Shown here: positions 11,947-22,437 of the stretch, one piece after another
Numbering within the stretch: position 1 is the first letter of the stretch
How the letters are laid out: every line of letters starts with the position of its first letter
Source: Nannizziopsis barbatae
Lineage: Eukaryota; Ascomycota; Eurotiomycetes; Onygenales; Nannizziopsiaceae
NCBI GenBank assembly: GCA_014964245.1
Contig: JACVYH010000003.1
Coordinates: 930,001-994,000 of the forward strand
Reading direction: 5' to 3'
DNA: 64,000 nt
Program-made: the position numbers and the translations under genes
Notes under the pieces: generated by a model
What the model saw: the letters and a program-made list of their open reading frames with translations, nothing else
Database searches by the model: none
What the model was told of the DNA's origin: nothing

Positions 11947-12781
11947 ATGGCGACGAGAAAAGATATGCGAAGGGTCGACCTAGGTATGCTTAACTATCAA
12001 TTCTCCGTCCATGTATGGGCCCAACTTGCACATGAGCTGACTTTCGAATCACAGTGGTCCCTTACGTCGACCCAACTCCAAACAAGAAAGAGGGCGATGT
12101 AGCCAGTATGTTGAGTTCACCCGTCTGGAAGGGCATTGCTTACTTTCTTTGAAAGACACCCTGTCGAGCACTCTGCCTATGGCCGCGGTGAGTTGTCTGC
12201 CCATCCATCCACGATCACAATGCTAACGCAAAATCTACGTATAGATGTTTACCCGTAGCCGGTAAGTTCATCACCGCTTCGCCGAGCTTGATCACCGAGC
12301 GCAAAATTCCAGAGCCAATTTCTCCGCGATAAAATTACTAAGCTCGTGTCTACCTCGTTATAGGATGATAGGATGGTTGGTTCAGCTTGATTTTTCGCCC
12401 TATTGCGGCACAGATGTTGATGCGAGTTATACAGGACTGCGGTCGTGTTCTCGCTGCAGACTTGGATGGCCGAGTCGTCGGAGCAGAAGAAAAACTCGAA
12501 TACTCCTGCTTATCTATCGGTGTTCATGTCCCGTATGTTCCTCCAACTCTCTTGCTCCTCAAAACTAATGGTTAAATCTTTCCCGCATGAAGTGATGGCC
12601 GTGGTTGTGGTACGTTTTTCAATCTCCCCTTTGTCCACGCTATCTTGTCCTCCAGCAACTCTGCTCTCTATGGTATTAGACAGACTATGGGACTAATTTT
12701 CCTCTCAAGACTTACCTGCCGCTCTTCTTACCTCCCGCAGCGACAAAACCAGCCGCAGCGGCCCCGACACCATCCCTTTAG
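11947..12781 (+). CDS. Asterix / WDR83OS family protein (PAT complex subunit)
   Basis: Asterix-family (UPF0139) proteins are small ER membrane proteins; in animals Asterix pairs with CCDC47 in the PAT complex, which chaperones multi-spanning membrane proteins. Eight exons (11947-11983, 12055-12105, 12156-12187, 12245-12261, 12364-12375, 12435-12532, 12593-12609, 12710-12781) join in frame to 111 residues, the usual length. Visible features are the N-terminal ATRKDMRR, VVPYVDPTPNKKEGD, the conserved LSSTLPMAAMFTR, a first hydrophobic stretch around GWTAVVFSLQTW, and a second around LSVFMSLMAVVVTYLPLF. It ends in an Ala/Pro-rich tail. Several exons are only 12-17 nt, so automatic annotation may miss the gene. 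Family assignment is from memory of fungal homologs; splice sites were set by frame continuity. Confidence 0.82.
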
Positions 12782-15214
12782 TCGAAATCTTAGTAGGTTT
12801 AAAAAAAATAGCAATTGATACGCGTCCTGCATAGCTCACAATGTGTATTTTAGAGCTTTTACTTCCGACAAAATTATAATGTCTAGGACAAATATACCCC
12901 ACGCAACAGATACCATCGACTGAGTCATCTCGAAGACGAAGTGCGGGCGCAGGGAACAATAACTCTACCTGCTGTATTTCAGATCATCTTGAGCTACTAC
13001 AATTTACATGATCAACGCAAAGTATGGCTGCTTCTACCATTATTTCTCTGGGTCAGTATTTTAAAAACGAGCATACTTAAGTTCCTACACTCTTCGGGAC
13101 CAGCAATTCTATGGATCAGGCAAATTGAACTGCACTTGTATATAATGCTACACTCAAGATGCAGTCAGCAGCGGTAGCTTGGCCGTGATTGTCCCACCAG
13201 GCATCGCTTAACGTCCTCCCCTCGAGAGACAATATTTCTGTAAGAAAAGGTGCCGCTATAACTCGGTTTAGCCCACGCTGCGATTATTCAACAGTATATT
13301 CATTCCAGCAGGTTCGATCATTAAAGCTGGTTCGACAGGGCTTCATCAAGAACTGTGTTACCGAACTGTCAGTCCTTTCTGTATAAGAACTATCCCGTCC
13401 TCATTGTCTGCCGGACATACCAGGCTGATGTAAGACCTAGTCCTCTTATGTATACGCCTCTCTCATTGAATGTGTATTACGTTATTCTTCTTGGATTATA
13501 GCTCCACCCCTGATTTCCAGAGGCTGCCAAAACCAAGCCCTTCTCTGCCATTCGAAAGTACACTCTCTTGGATGATTCAAATATATATAAATCACACGAA
13601 AACGCAGGTTCACGATAGCAATGAACTCCGACCATCTCAGCCGTGAAGAAGATGATGCGAATAGCCAAACTTCTTTCAGCCAGCTCTCGAACAGTCTGAC
13701 CGTCTTGTAGCTTGTCGTTATACTCTGATTAGTTTGGACATAACTGAGGTTGCCTCTTGACCTAGCTGCGGCTGAGACAAAAAGCGGTAGTAAATCACCA
13801 ATCTTCTCAAAAGCCCATGGTGGATCAAGTTCTAGTATGAATGAAATCCGATTAAAGCCTCATCATACCCGATCTACTGGATGGATTCATTAAGCCACAC
13901 CCCGACATAGCACAAATTCTATACTCGTAGCACCTGAGCCTATAGTTGCTTTGGTTGACTGCACCAAGTCCCTGCTGTGCTACGTACCGTGCTGGTCTGT
14001 GGTCAATCTATAGCTGAAACCTTTAAAAAAAAGATGAACATTAAGAGTGCTAATGGCTGGTTGAATTGGTTTGCCAAATCTCGACTTCGCAGTGGATCGT
14101 TTGGGGAGGGGGGGGGGGGGGGAGGGGGAGGGGGGGAGGAAACTGTTTAGGCTTGAAAAATATTCGGTCCGGAACTCAGCCCTTCGTTTTAGTCCTCTAA
14201 TTAGGGGCTGCAGTGCAGGTGGGCGATGACATACGCTCCACCAAGAAACCTTTCAACGTCTGAAACTGCAGACAGCTCACCTAAATGCCACGTATTCGGC
14301 ATGTGTAATCCGTAGTTCATGTCACATTATTGTGGCCTGTTTTAGGAGATCGGTTGATTACACGGAGTATCGTGGAAACCGAGCCGCCGGAATGAGGTAT
14401 GGCTTGACCATTACTTGAACAGCTCCCCTTCCAACTTTCTCTTTGAAAAATATGGAAAATGGTTTCGAACTCCTTGGTGATGTTGGGCCACACCAGCGGC
14501 GTTGGTATGAATTCCAGTTAAAGTTGTATTTTTGTTGCTCCCGATATCCACCATTCGCCATGAATTGTCGCTGTACCACGGCAACATTCAAGAGAATCCT
14601 CGACCCAAGCGCCATTCCTCTGGGCCAAGCGATTCGCGGAATATCCACTCAGTTATTGGAGTAGCAAAGAAAACACATAGAGAGACATAACATGTAGTTC
14701 GGAGTATAACGAGTTCAGATACAGCTCGGGCGATAGGGGGCCCGTGGAAGCAAAAGATAAACCCTCGATATCTCGAAATGAAGAATATGCAAAAAGCAGG
14801 CTCGGTGTTTCTCGAAATCTCGACGGTGTTCTGACCGTCTTCTATTCAAGTTGTGACAAGACCTTCTAAAGGTACGGGAACTAATCAGAATTGCTTACCA
14901 AGGAGATACACATAGAGTCTTGATCGGGTATCATATAGACAAAAATGAAATAGTTATTGTCTCTCATATTGACACAGTGTGAAGGATAAAGATACATTCT
15001 ATCAGTGGGTAAACTGAAAACACTTTAAATGTGTTGGTTTCATGTTGATTTGATTCCATGCCAATTCACCCCAAATTTGGTTGACACTCATGTTGTCTTG
15101 TTCTTGTTATGGTAATTCACATTCGAATTCCAGCTTAGTCTTGTTAGTATAGGTATGGTTTCAGGAAAGCGAGAAAGGTTTTCTTTGGCTTGATGTGCAT
15201 CTTAGTATGTTGAC
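12782..15214. other. Long gene-empty stretch before COX13
   Basis: About 2.4 kb with no convincing gene. Open frames are short (for example 14358-14648 minus, 14443-14664 plus) and match nothing I recognise. The segment contains a long poly-G tract near 14103-14140 and a CACGGAGTA variant near 14360. It may hold COX13 3' sequence and decayed DNA next to the mating-type locus. Confidence 0.4.
14103..14140. repeat. Poly-G tract with interspersed A
   Basis: A run of roughly 35 bases that is almost pure G, broken by single A residues into several G runs of four or more. Such a sequence can in principle form a G-quadruplex on the plus strand. It lies in non-coding DNA. The exact length may be affected by sequencing error. 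Confidence 0.8.
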
Positions 15215-15766
15215 TTACAATAAGGTCTAGAGTATGGTCAGTAAACAGCTTCCTCAAATATATTATATTGTATAGCCATGCTCACCTTGTCTCCATCACC
15301 CCAAGTGAAGTTTTTGGAACGAATGTTTTGATAAGGATATTCAACTCTTTCCTCCAGGGGTGGCATGTGCTCCCAATGTTCCCAATGCTCATTCCACAGG
15401 TTCCAGGCATTGATTGATCCGAGAATAAGGACCGGAATAACAACACTGAGTCGATATCAGTACACTACCATTGTAAGGAAAGCGACAATGTGGTCCATAC
15501 TAGATGGAGAGCTTCCTCCAAAGATCTAGCCAGAAATAATTAGTCCTAGATTCACACTTGAAGGTTGGGCAATGTTACGCACCACTTGTTGCAGCAGCAT
15601 GGGCCTTCACTGCCTCTCTTTCTTGGTTGAATTTGTTTCCGGGCAGGTGTTGGAGTTTTGCGTCAGATGCGAGGAAGCGACGGCCGAGGCCTAGAGGCAC
15701 GCGCGGGTAGAGGATACTGGGACTAGCCCGGGGAGTGGCACGACTAATGGCTCGCTGGAAAACCAT
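15215..15766 (-). CDS. COX13: Cytochrome c oxidase subunit VIa (Cox13)
   Basis: Cox13 is the nuclear-encoded subunit VIa of mitochondrial complex IV, located in the inner membrane. Four minus-strand exons (15766-15583, 15525-15501, 15445-15286, 15226-15215) join in frame to 126 residues. An arginine-rich presequence (MVFQRAISRATPRASPS) leads to the conserved HLPGNKFNQEREAVKAHAA. A single membrane span (YVVIPVLILGSINAW) is followed by EHWEHWEHMPPLEERVEYPY and the FTWGDGDKT end. The last coding exon is only 12 nt. The gene is divergent from APN2; the COX13-APN2 pair is a classical flank of MAT loci in Eurotiomycetes. Confidence 0.96.
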
Positions 15767-16297
15767 TATTGCTACAGCAGGGTAGTCCGAATTAACAATT
15801 GGTTGATAAGAAGATATCAAATGCTGAGATTGGATGTTTTGGATGTGAGAAAGATTGACAAGTGAGCTCGGTTCCGAGTAGGTCGCTATCACCTGATTTC
15901 AAAAATGGACAACTGCTTATTAATCAGTTAGGTAACTAGCTAGGTACCTACTCCGTTAGTTACACGTGGAAGCAGCATGGTCATGTGACTCTATCTTCAA
16001 GCATCGACCGGTCCTCCATAACAACCAACCACAGTACTCTGTATGTTACTCTGCATAATTATTTAACACTTTACATTCTTACTGACCTCCCTACTTTTGC
16101 GCCTCAACTTTAAGAAGACCTTGAATGGAGTAAAGGTGCCTAAGATATGTACATAGCTGTAACATGGTACCCCCGAACATTCCGTGGCCCCCGATACTAT
16201 TACTCCGTAGCTTCTAAATTAACAACCATTGCAGTCTCAGGCTTGATTAGTTACGTGGCCTTCAAATTTTTTGTCTACATTGACTTCAAACGACAAC
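15767..16297. promoter_or_regulatory. Divergent COX13/APN2 promoter
   Basis: These 531 bp separate the two divergent start codons. The gap contains an ACACGTGG element near 15963 and a short palindrome-rich stretch near 15930-15955 (repeated GGTAACTAGC-like units). No gene is seen. Confidence 0.45.
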
Positions 16298-18340
16298 ATG
16301 CCTCTGCGATTGACAACTTGGAATGGTCTTTCTCCCCATTTGCAGTCTCTGATGTATAGATTTCCGGATGGTTGACTGACTCTGAGCCTCACACTAGTGA
16401 ATGGCATACGGTTCGGCACATAGGTCAATGTTTTGTATAGAACAGAACTAATCCAGCCTAGTAATCCGTTCTCCTACCAGCCCTGGAGTGAAACAAGATC
16501 GTTTGAAGTGAGTTTTGCCCAAACCTGCTCTGCGTGGCATTTTATTTAACTCTACAAGAGGATGTTCGAGATCCTGGAGGCGGATATCGTGGTCTTTCAA
16601 GAGACAAAAATCCAGAAAAAGGACCTCACAGACGATATGGTTCTTATCCCTGGGTGGGATAGCTTTTTCAGTCTTCCGAGGCAGAAGAAAGGTAATTATC
16701 CATTGCCGACTGAGCTAATCATGGTACTGACAAACTAGGATACTCGGGGGTTGTTATATATACCCGCTGTTCAACATGCACACCAATTCGCGCGGAAGAA
16801 GGACTGACTGGGATTCTTTCTCCCCCAGGCTCTGACGTATCCTATAAAAACCAGCCCGAGAGTAATCAAATTGGAGGATATCTTACTAACGAGCAAATTG
16901 GATATTTGTCCTTAGACCCTATGACTATAGACTCTGAAGGCCGATGCGTTGTCTTGGAATTTCCTGCCTTCGTCCTTCTAGGAGTATATTGCCCAGCGAA
17001 TCGTGACCAGTCTCGCGATAGTTTTCGCACCGAGTTCTTCAAAACTTTGGATATGCGAGTTCGAAATTTAATCTCTCTGGGAAAACGGGTAATATTGATG
17101 GGTGACCTGAATATCTCAAGTGATGTCAAAGACTCCGCTCACGCCATAGAAGCAATTCGCAAATCCAACACGACAGAAACGGAGTTCCTCTCATCTCCAC
17201 TTCGCCAGGCCTTCAACAATCTTGTCAGCAAAGAAGAACTGATTATAAGGGGGGAGGGCTCGGTTCTACTCGATCTATGCAGAAAACTTCATCCTGACCG
17301 ACTTGGAATGTACACCTGTTGGGAGCAAAGAGTCAACGCTCGTCCTGGAAATTATGGCGCAAGGATTGATTATATTCTATGTAGCGCAGGTATTGGGGAG
17401 TGGTTCGTTGAAGCCAATATCCAAGAAGGTTTAATGGTGAGTATGTGTAAGCGCTCTCACGGCAAAATACTGACTTGAACAGGGCTCGGATCACTGTCCA
17501 GTATATGCTATCCTCAAGGACATTGTAACTAGTTGCGACACCGAGCTTCATCTATTAGATTTAATGAATCCTCCTGGGACGTTTGAGGACGGAACTCGAA
17601 AGATACCAATTACTACAAGCTCATTACCACTGTGCGGACGATTGCTTCCCGAGTTTCGCCATCGCAGAAGTCTTAAAGATATGTTTCGGGTAGCTTCGAT
17701 TGCCAAGCCGTTATCCAAAAGACAATCGTCTTCCTTATGTACCTCACAAAATTACAACCCCGGTGATCAATATGAAGAAGCTCACCAAAATCCCCGTGAA
17801 TCGCCCGCTAAGCGAACATTGGAGAACACCGTCCCTCTACCCATCCCGAAACGCTCGAAGAAGTTAGCAACCAAATCCAAGAGCCAGCAAACCTTGTCAC
17901 AATTTGTGAAGCTAGACACGACTTCATCAGCTCCTCTAATTCAGTCCGAGGGTGAAGGCCGCGATCCCAAAAAACCTGAATCCACCCAAGTATCGGATGA
18001 AAATTTCGAGAACATACTTCCAATTTCCCCGTCTTTTGAAACCAGACCCCTGGATGATACTCCATATGCTCAGACTATGACTGTTGAAGAACAAGGAGTC
18101 CGATCTTCTACCCGCGACTCATGGGCAAAACTTTTTTCAAAGAAAGCACCACCCAGATGTGAAGGACACGACGAACCTTGTATTGTTTTGGCCACAAAAA
18201 AGCCCGGACCCAACTGTGGGAGATCATTCTGGATATGCTCAAGACCACTCGGCCCAAGTGGCGACAAAGAGCTTGGGACACCATGGCGTTGCCCTACATT
18301 TTTCTGGTGTAGTGATTGGAAGTCTCAAGCACAGTCGTGA
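16298..18340 (+). CDS. APN2: AP endonuclease 2 (Apn2)
   Basis: Apn2 is a nuclear class II apurinic/apyrimidinic endonuclease and 3' phosphodiesterase of base-excision repair. Six exons (16298-16325, 16398-16410, 16462-16507, 16559-16691, 16739-17436, 17483-18340) join in frame to 591 residues. The exonuclease-endonuclease-phosphatase fold shows the TTWNVNGIR start, FQETKI with the metal-binding Glu, MGDLNIS, RIDYIL and the catalytic SDHCPVYA. A basic linker (KRSKK) is followed by a likely PCNA-binding motif, QTLSQFV, near residue 440. A C-terminal zf-GRF finger spans roughly residues 530-590 (RCEGHDEPC... to FFWCSDWK). Exon 2 is only 13 nt. The gene flanks the MAT idiomorph, its usual place. 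Confidence 0.96.
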
Positions 18341-19030
18341 TTGCTCTTATTTGTGAGCTAGTTCTTCAACGCTGCCCAGCGCCTTGAATTTAACTAACTG
18401 TTTATAAGATTACTCATATCCAGGTTATAGCTCTTCCTCATGGGAACCATACTTTCCTCTACCATTGCACCTATCAGCAATGGGTACTCTGTACCCGAGT
18501 ATCAACAATCTGCAAAAGCAGTAAAATATACCCTTCAAGTGTTTTCATGACTTGTTTAGCCTTTCATTTCTGTCTTTCTGATAGCAATGCAGTATCTAGG
18601 GTAATATCTCTTTTTTAATTGTGGGGATTGCATCAACCCATGTATGTACTACATTGCATACTCTAAGCAACAGAAACCGGTAAGAACCTCTTAGGTGGTT
18701 TTTAAGATAGTTATGAAGCCTACCTGGTAGCCCAGGCACCTACATAGAATTGTGATAAAGATTCTTTGTGTGTATGTGTATTTTAAAATTACCATTCATC
18801 ATTGTGTTTGGTAATAAAATACCATTGTGTCCATTACGTGATAAGCATTGTTCTCTAGCGTTGAATGGCATTCATGCCAGCGATTAGTTAGTTGTGGTTC
18901 AAGACCATCTCTAGCTCCATATTATTGGGTACGGACCCATATCAACATTGGCATCGACTTCGAGTTGTTGTTTACATATCTATGGCTCTTTGCTGATTGC
19001 CCAACTGATCAAGTGCCTAAAAGCTCCAAC
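18341..19030. other. Intergenic region APN2 to MAT-locus unknown gene
   Basis: These 690 bp of AT-rich sequence lie at what may be the left edge of the MAT1-1 idiomorph. I see no gene; it presumably carries the APN2 terminator and the promoter of the next gene. Confidence 0.4.
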
Positions 19031-20234
19031 ATGGCACTTTCAACTGCAAATCAGTCGTCTCTTGCGTGTCTACCCTGGGTGGAATGTGATCACGGTCACG
19101 TCGGCGGTACGTTTTCAAGCTTAATGTAGCAGTTTCATTGTTGACTTGAGTGTAGGCGACGGGATTGCGATTCGAAAATGCTCTACCGAATATCTGTCAG
19201 CATTAATCCAATCATTCGAAAGCATGATGTCTGGCTCAACAGATATAGGCATGCCGGGACCTCTTGCTGAAGAATTGTACAGACTCCAACTGTACCCGAC
19301 GCTCTATCCAACATCAGAAGTTCGGTCTCGATTTCATAAACTTCTGGTCAGCGGGTTTCGGAAATTCCTTCTTGAGAAGTACCAAATCATTGATGATTCT
19401 AATCTTGAGGATGAGAATTACATCACTGAGAAGATGAGAAGTCTTATTGAACATTTGAACCTCAAAACCTACAAACGCGAATTGCAGCCATGGGAACAAT
19501 TCCTATTGAAAGGAAGCCCAGGCAGCGGTGCAAAACTCCCCGATACACCCTCTCATCAGATAGCACGACTGATGCCTATCGGTGGAGTTTCTCTACATCT
19601 AAGATGGCTGAAAAATAGATATGTTGCTGGGAATAAATGTCGCGAGGTGAGAATTCCCATAAACTGCTCTCTTCTCGGAGCTAACAGCATTACTTCTAGG
19701 CTACGCTTCCAGAAGGAAAAATTTTACGTTGTGCTGCGGCATCTGCCTTGAAGCCAGTAAGCATGAGATGCGAAAATTTTGAGCCTCTGTCTCTCTCTGA
19801 CTCCCCCGTAGCCTACCCGGCCCGCAGCACTTCCCTCCTCGGGATTACGCAATACTCAATCTTGGGTACATTCACTTCTTCTTCAACAGCAAAAAAAGTA
19901 GATTACTGATCTTTATAGACTCGGTTGACTCCCAATCCTTACTTTGAGGTGAGCTGCAGCTGGTTGATAGGTTAATTCCCATTGTTAACAAGTTCAGTAT
20001 CATCTCCTAGCATTAGGGAACAGTGATGCAGTCGAGAAGCTTGAAAAACTTAGTGATACTATTGGTAAGTATCGTGAGAATGGCCTACTAGTGATTGTCA
20101 AACTGACGGAGCTTATAGACTACTTGGAAGGTGAAGCCAATGCTAATCCTCCAGTGCCTACTTCTGCGCTTGCCATGGTGTACAAATCGACAAATGTTAC
20201 ATTGCAGATAGATGACAAGGAATTTGATGAATGA
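19031..20234 (+). CDS. Unknown multi-exon gene inside the MAT locus
   Basis: I do not recognise this protein. Seven exons (19031-19106, 19156-19646, 19700-19756, 19812-19865, 19919-19948, 19998-20064, 20119-20234) join in frame to 296 residues, and every intron has GT/AG ends and a length of 49-55 bp. That consistency argues for a real, maintained gene. The N-terminus (MALSTANQSSL...PWVECDHGHVG) has clustered Cys/His. The middle is helical and charged (residues about 60-160), and a short segment DAVEKLEKLSDTIDYLEGE could be coiled-coil. There is no signal peptide or membrane span. It lies between APN2 and MAT1-1-1 on the same strand as MAT1-1-1. Coccidioides MAT1-1 strains are reported to carry an extra gene called MAT1-1-4; by position this could be its counterpart, but that is inference. 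Confidence 0.72.
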
Positions 20235-20724
20235 ACTGGTGGGAATGGATTCTATGATAGTGTACTTCGTCCTGTACCCAGCCTAATAAATGAGTAACTC
20301 TCTGTTTCGAAATGTCGAATGTTCTCCGGAGTATCTGCCAAGACCGATGCGGTCGCTGCAATATTGATGACATCGTTTAAACTCAAATCAAGACCTCGAA
20401 ACGTAAAAAAAACGAGCGGTCGTTACAAAAATACATACATACGGTAATGATGTATGTACTGTACTCCGTACGAAGTATACATATAGATTACATGGTTCAA
20501 TTCCTTTGTCTGGAAATCTCCAGATAACACGGCGGTTCCCATCGCCTTTCCTTCAGAAAATCTCCATGAAATTCTTCTGCATCTCTTTTTATTTCTTCTC
20601 TTCTTCAATCTCATCCTTCTTTTCGACAACCATTGTACTCTCTCCAGCTTACTCTTCCAGTTTCACTCCAGTTGTCTTCTTCGATTTCAGAATCATTCAA
20701 GAACTCTTCTAGACAATCGACAAG
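20235..20724. promoter_or_regulatory. MAT1-1-1 upstream region
   Basis: These 490 bp precede the MAT1-1-1 start. An exact TACTCCGTA motif at 20462-20470 is followed by a TATACATATAG element around 20477, a possible TATA box. The 5' UTR just before the ATG is pyrimidine-rich (20580-20690), as is common for fungal core promoters. Confidence 0.45.
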
Positions 20725-21904
20725 ATGTCTGGAACAGAGGTTTCCGCGGTACATCGTGCCCTCAACAATCTTTTCACCACTCTTAGCCCGGAGCAAGTTC
20801 AGAAGTTCTTATCCGAGATGAGCGTTGCGAACACTGCTGCTGGAGGGGTGGCAGCTTCGAATGGCAACGGCCAAAGCATCCAAGAAACTTCTGAGATCGG
20901 CAAACCAGTCGTTTCGGACTCGATTCAGGCCACAGTTGTGTCTCGTCCATCCTCCCGTGGCAAACGCTCTCGTGAAAACGGAAAGCTGCGACCATTGAAC
21001 TCTTTCATTGCATTTCGAAGTACGATGATTTTCTGTCTTTCCTCTAAGAATCAATTCTAACAGTTGTGATTTAGGCTTCTATTCCGCAGCGTTTCCTGAT
21101 CTGTCTCAGAAAGTCAAGTCAGGTTTACTTCGCTTCCTTTGGACTTCTGATCCATTCAAAGGAAAATGGGCTATACTCGCAAAGGCATATTCCACCATTC
21201 GCGACAAACATCTTGAGAAAGTTAACCTCGAAACATTCTTGGCCCTGAATGGTCCATTCATTGGGATCGTCCCAGCTTCGGAGTATCTCGAAATCATGGG
21301 ACTGCAGCTTACTCAAAGTCTCGACAAACAATACTCCCTCTTGAAAACGAAGGAACAGAATCTTACCGTTTTTGACTTGACCACCAACCTTTCTGCTGAC
21401 GATGTCGTCGATTACTGCTACCAGACTGGGTACGTTCAGGGTATTATCCCCGAGAAGAAAGGTGTCAACGATCAAGCTGCACTCACTATGGCTGTGACCG
21501 CGCAGCCAAATTCTACCATTATTACTTCGAAACCAACTGCAGAAGTTTCAATTCCGAAATTGAATGACGGACCAGCAGACGCTACCGTGGGCGCTACAAC
21601 CGACATGATGCAGGTTGAAGCAAGCACCAGCAAAGCTTTGATCATCCACCCCGCGGTCGCTAACAATGCGATTACTTTGGCTCAGACTCTAGCCAGCAAT
21701 GCAGCTTCCAACAATTCTCTCTACACAGCCGCCGACTTTGAGCAAGAGTTGCGAGATGTGATGAACGCTTTCCCATTTGATGCTGAGGATGATGGCTACT
21801 ACGGACTTTTCAACCCAGCGCTTAAAACCCCGGTAGTTGTCTACCATCCCTACCGTATTCAAGGTGATTTCGATCCCTTCGATATCACTGCACACAATAT
21901 TTGA
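20725..21904 (+). CDS. MAT1-1-1: Mating-type protein MAT1-1-1, alpha-box transcription factor
   Basis: MAT1-1-1 is the alpha-domain transcription factor that sets MAT1-1 mating identity in the nucleus. Two exons, 20725-21019 and 21075-21904, join in frame to 374 residues. The alpha box begins near residue 88 with LRPLNSFIAFR; the 55-bp intron falls right after it, the position conserved in alpha-box genes. Exon 2 continues with SFYSAAFPDLSQK, SGLLRFLWTSDPFKGKWAILA and KAYSTIRD, all typical of the alpha domain. Beyond about residue 170 the protein diverges, as expected for this fast-evolving family. The frame is open from ATG to stop with no sign of decay. The gene is convergent with SLA2 across a 1.9-kb gap. 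No HMG-box partner gene was found nearby, consistent with a single-idiomorph (heterothallic) strain. Confidence 0.96.
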
Positions 21905-22253
21905 GTGTATTCACAAAATACCTTCTCGTCGAATTAAACGGCCAACTTTACTACTACTTGCCGGTTTTATGAGGCATACTTAGCATGGCGTCGGGGCTTC
22001 AAGGGATACTTATGCGGTAACGATGGTCACGGATGGACGATAGAATGGAAGGTTGGCTTGATTTGGGGCTCTCGCCTTGTAACATCACAGCTGTATTTTA
22101 GCTTTAGTGTAGAAAATCAATGAAATAAATATTATTCCTCATACTCCGTATGCCCAGGATAATTACGAGTGATTACTTTGCTCTTTTTTGGACCATCTCA
22201 ATTTTGGGTTCTGATGCCTGCAGAATCATTCGAAGTTTGATTTATTTTACTCG

Positions 22254-22269
22254 TACGGAGTACTCCGTA
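22254..22269. repeat. 16-bp perfect palindrome TACGGAGTACTCCGTA
   Basis: Two copies of the dispersed nonamer TACGGAGTA/TACTCCGTA meet head to head with one shared T-A step and form a perfect 16-bp inverted repeat. Further exact copies are at 11751, 20462, 22142, 22635, 22698, 22804, 52031, 52038, 57290 and 57329. All lie in non-coding DNA. Confidence 0.85.
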
Positions 22270-22287
22270 AAATCGAGCCGTCCAAAA

Positions 22288-22437
22288 ATGCCAAGACAGT
22301 ATAAGTGGGGCCGTCCCGAAACTCTGGTAGCAAATGGCGATCACGAAACGACTCCCGTCAAAGCATCCTCACAAAACCCTTCTCCAGCGAGCGACCAAAA
22401 GAGTCCTGATATTAATAGCATAGAACAGTCTTCTTAG
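22288..22437 (+). CDS. Possible small ORF in MAT spacer (49 aa)
   Basis: An ATG-initiated frame of 49 codons begins MPRQYKWGRPETL and ends in a Ser/Pro/Gln-rich tail. It starts 19 bp after the 16-bp palindrome. I recognise no family, and a frame this short may arise by chance. It could also be a remnant exon of an older MAT-locus gene. Confidence 0.2.
   Translation: MPRQYKWGRPETLVANGDHETTPVKASSQNPSPASDQKSPDINSIEQSS

Noticed and set aside
14358..14664. Overlapping frames on both strands as a gene
   Set aside because: Neither frame shows family similarity or splice continuation; both are short and mirror each other.
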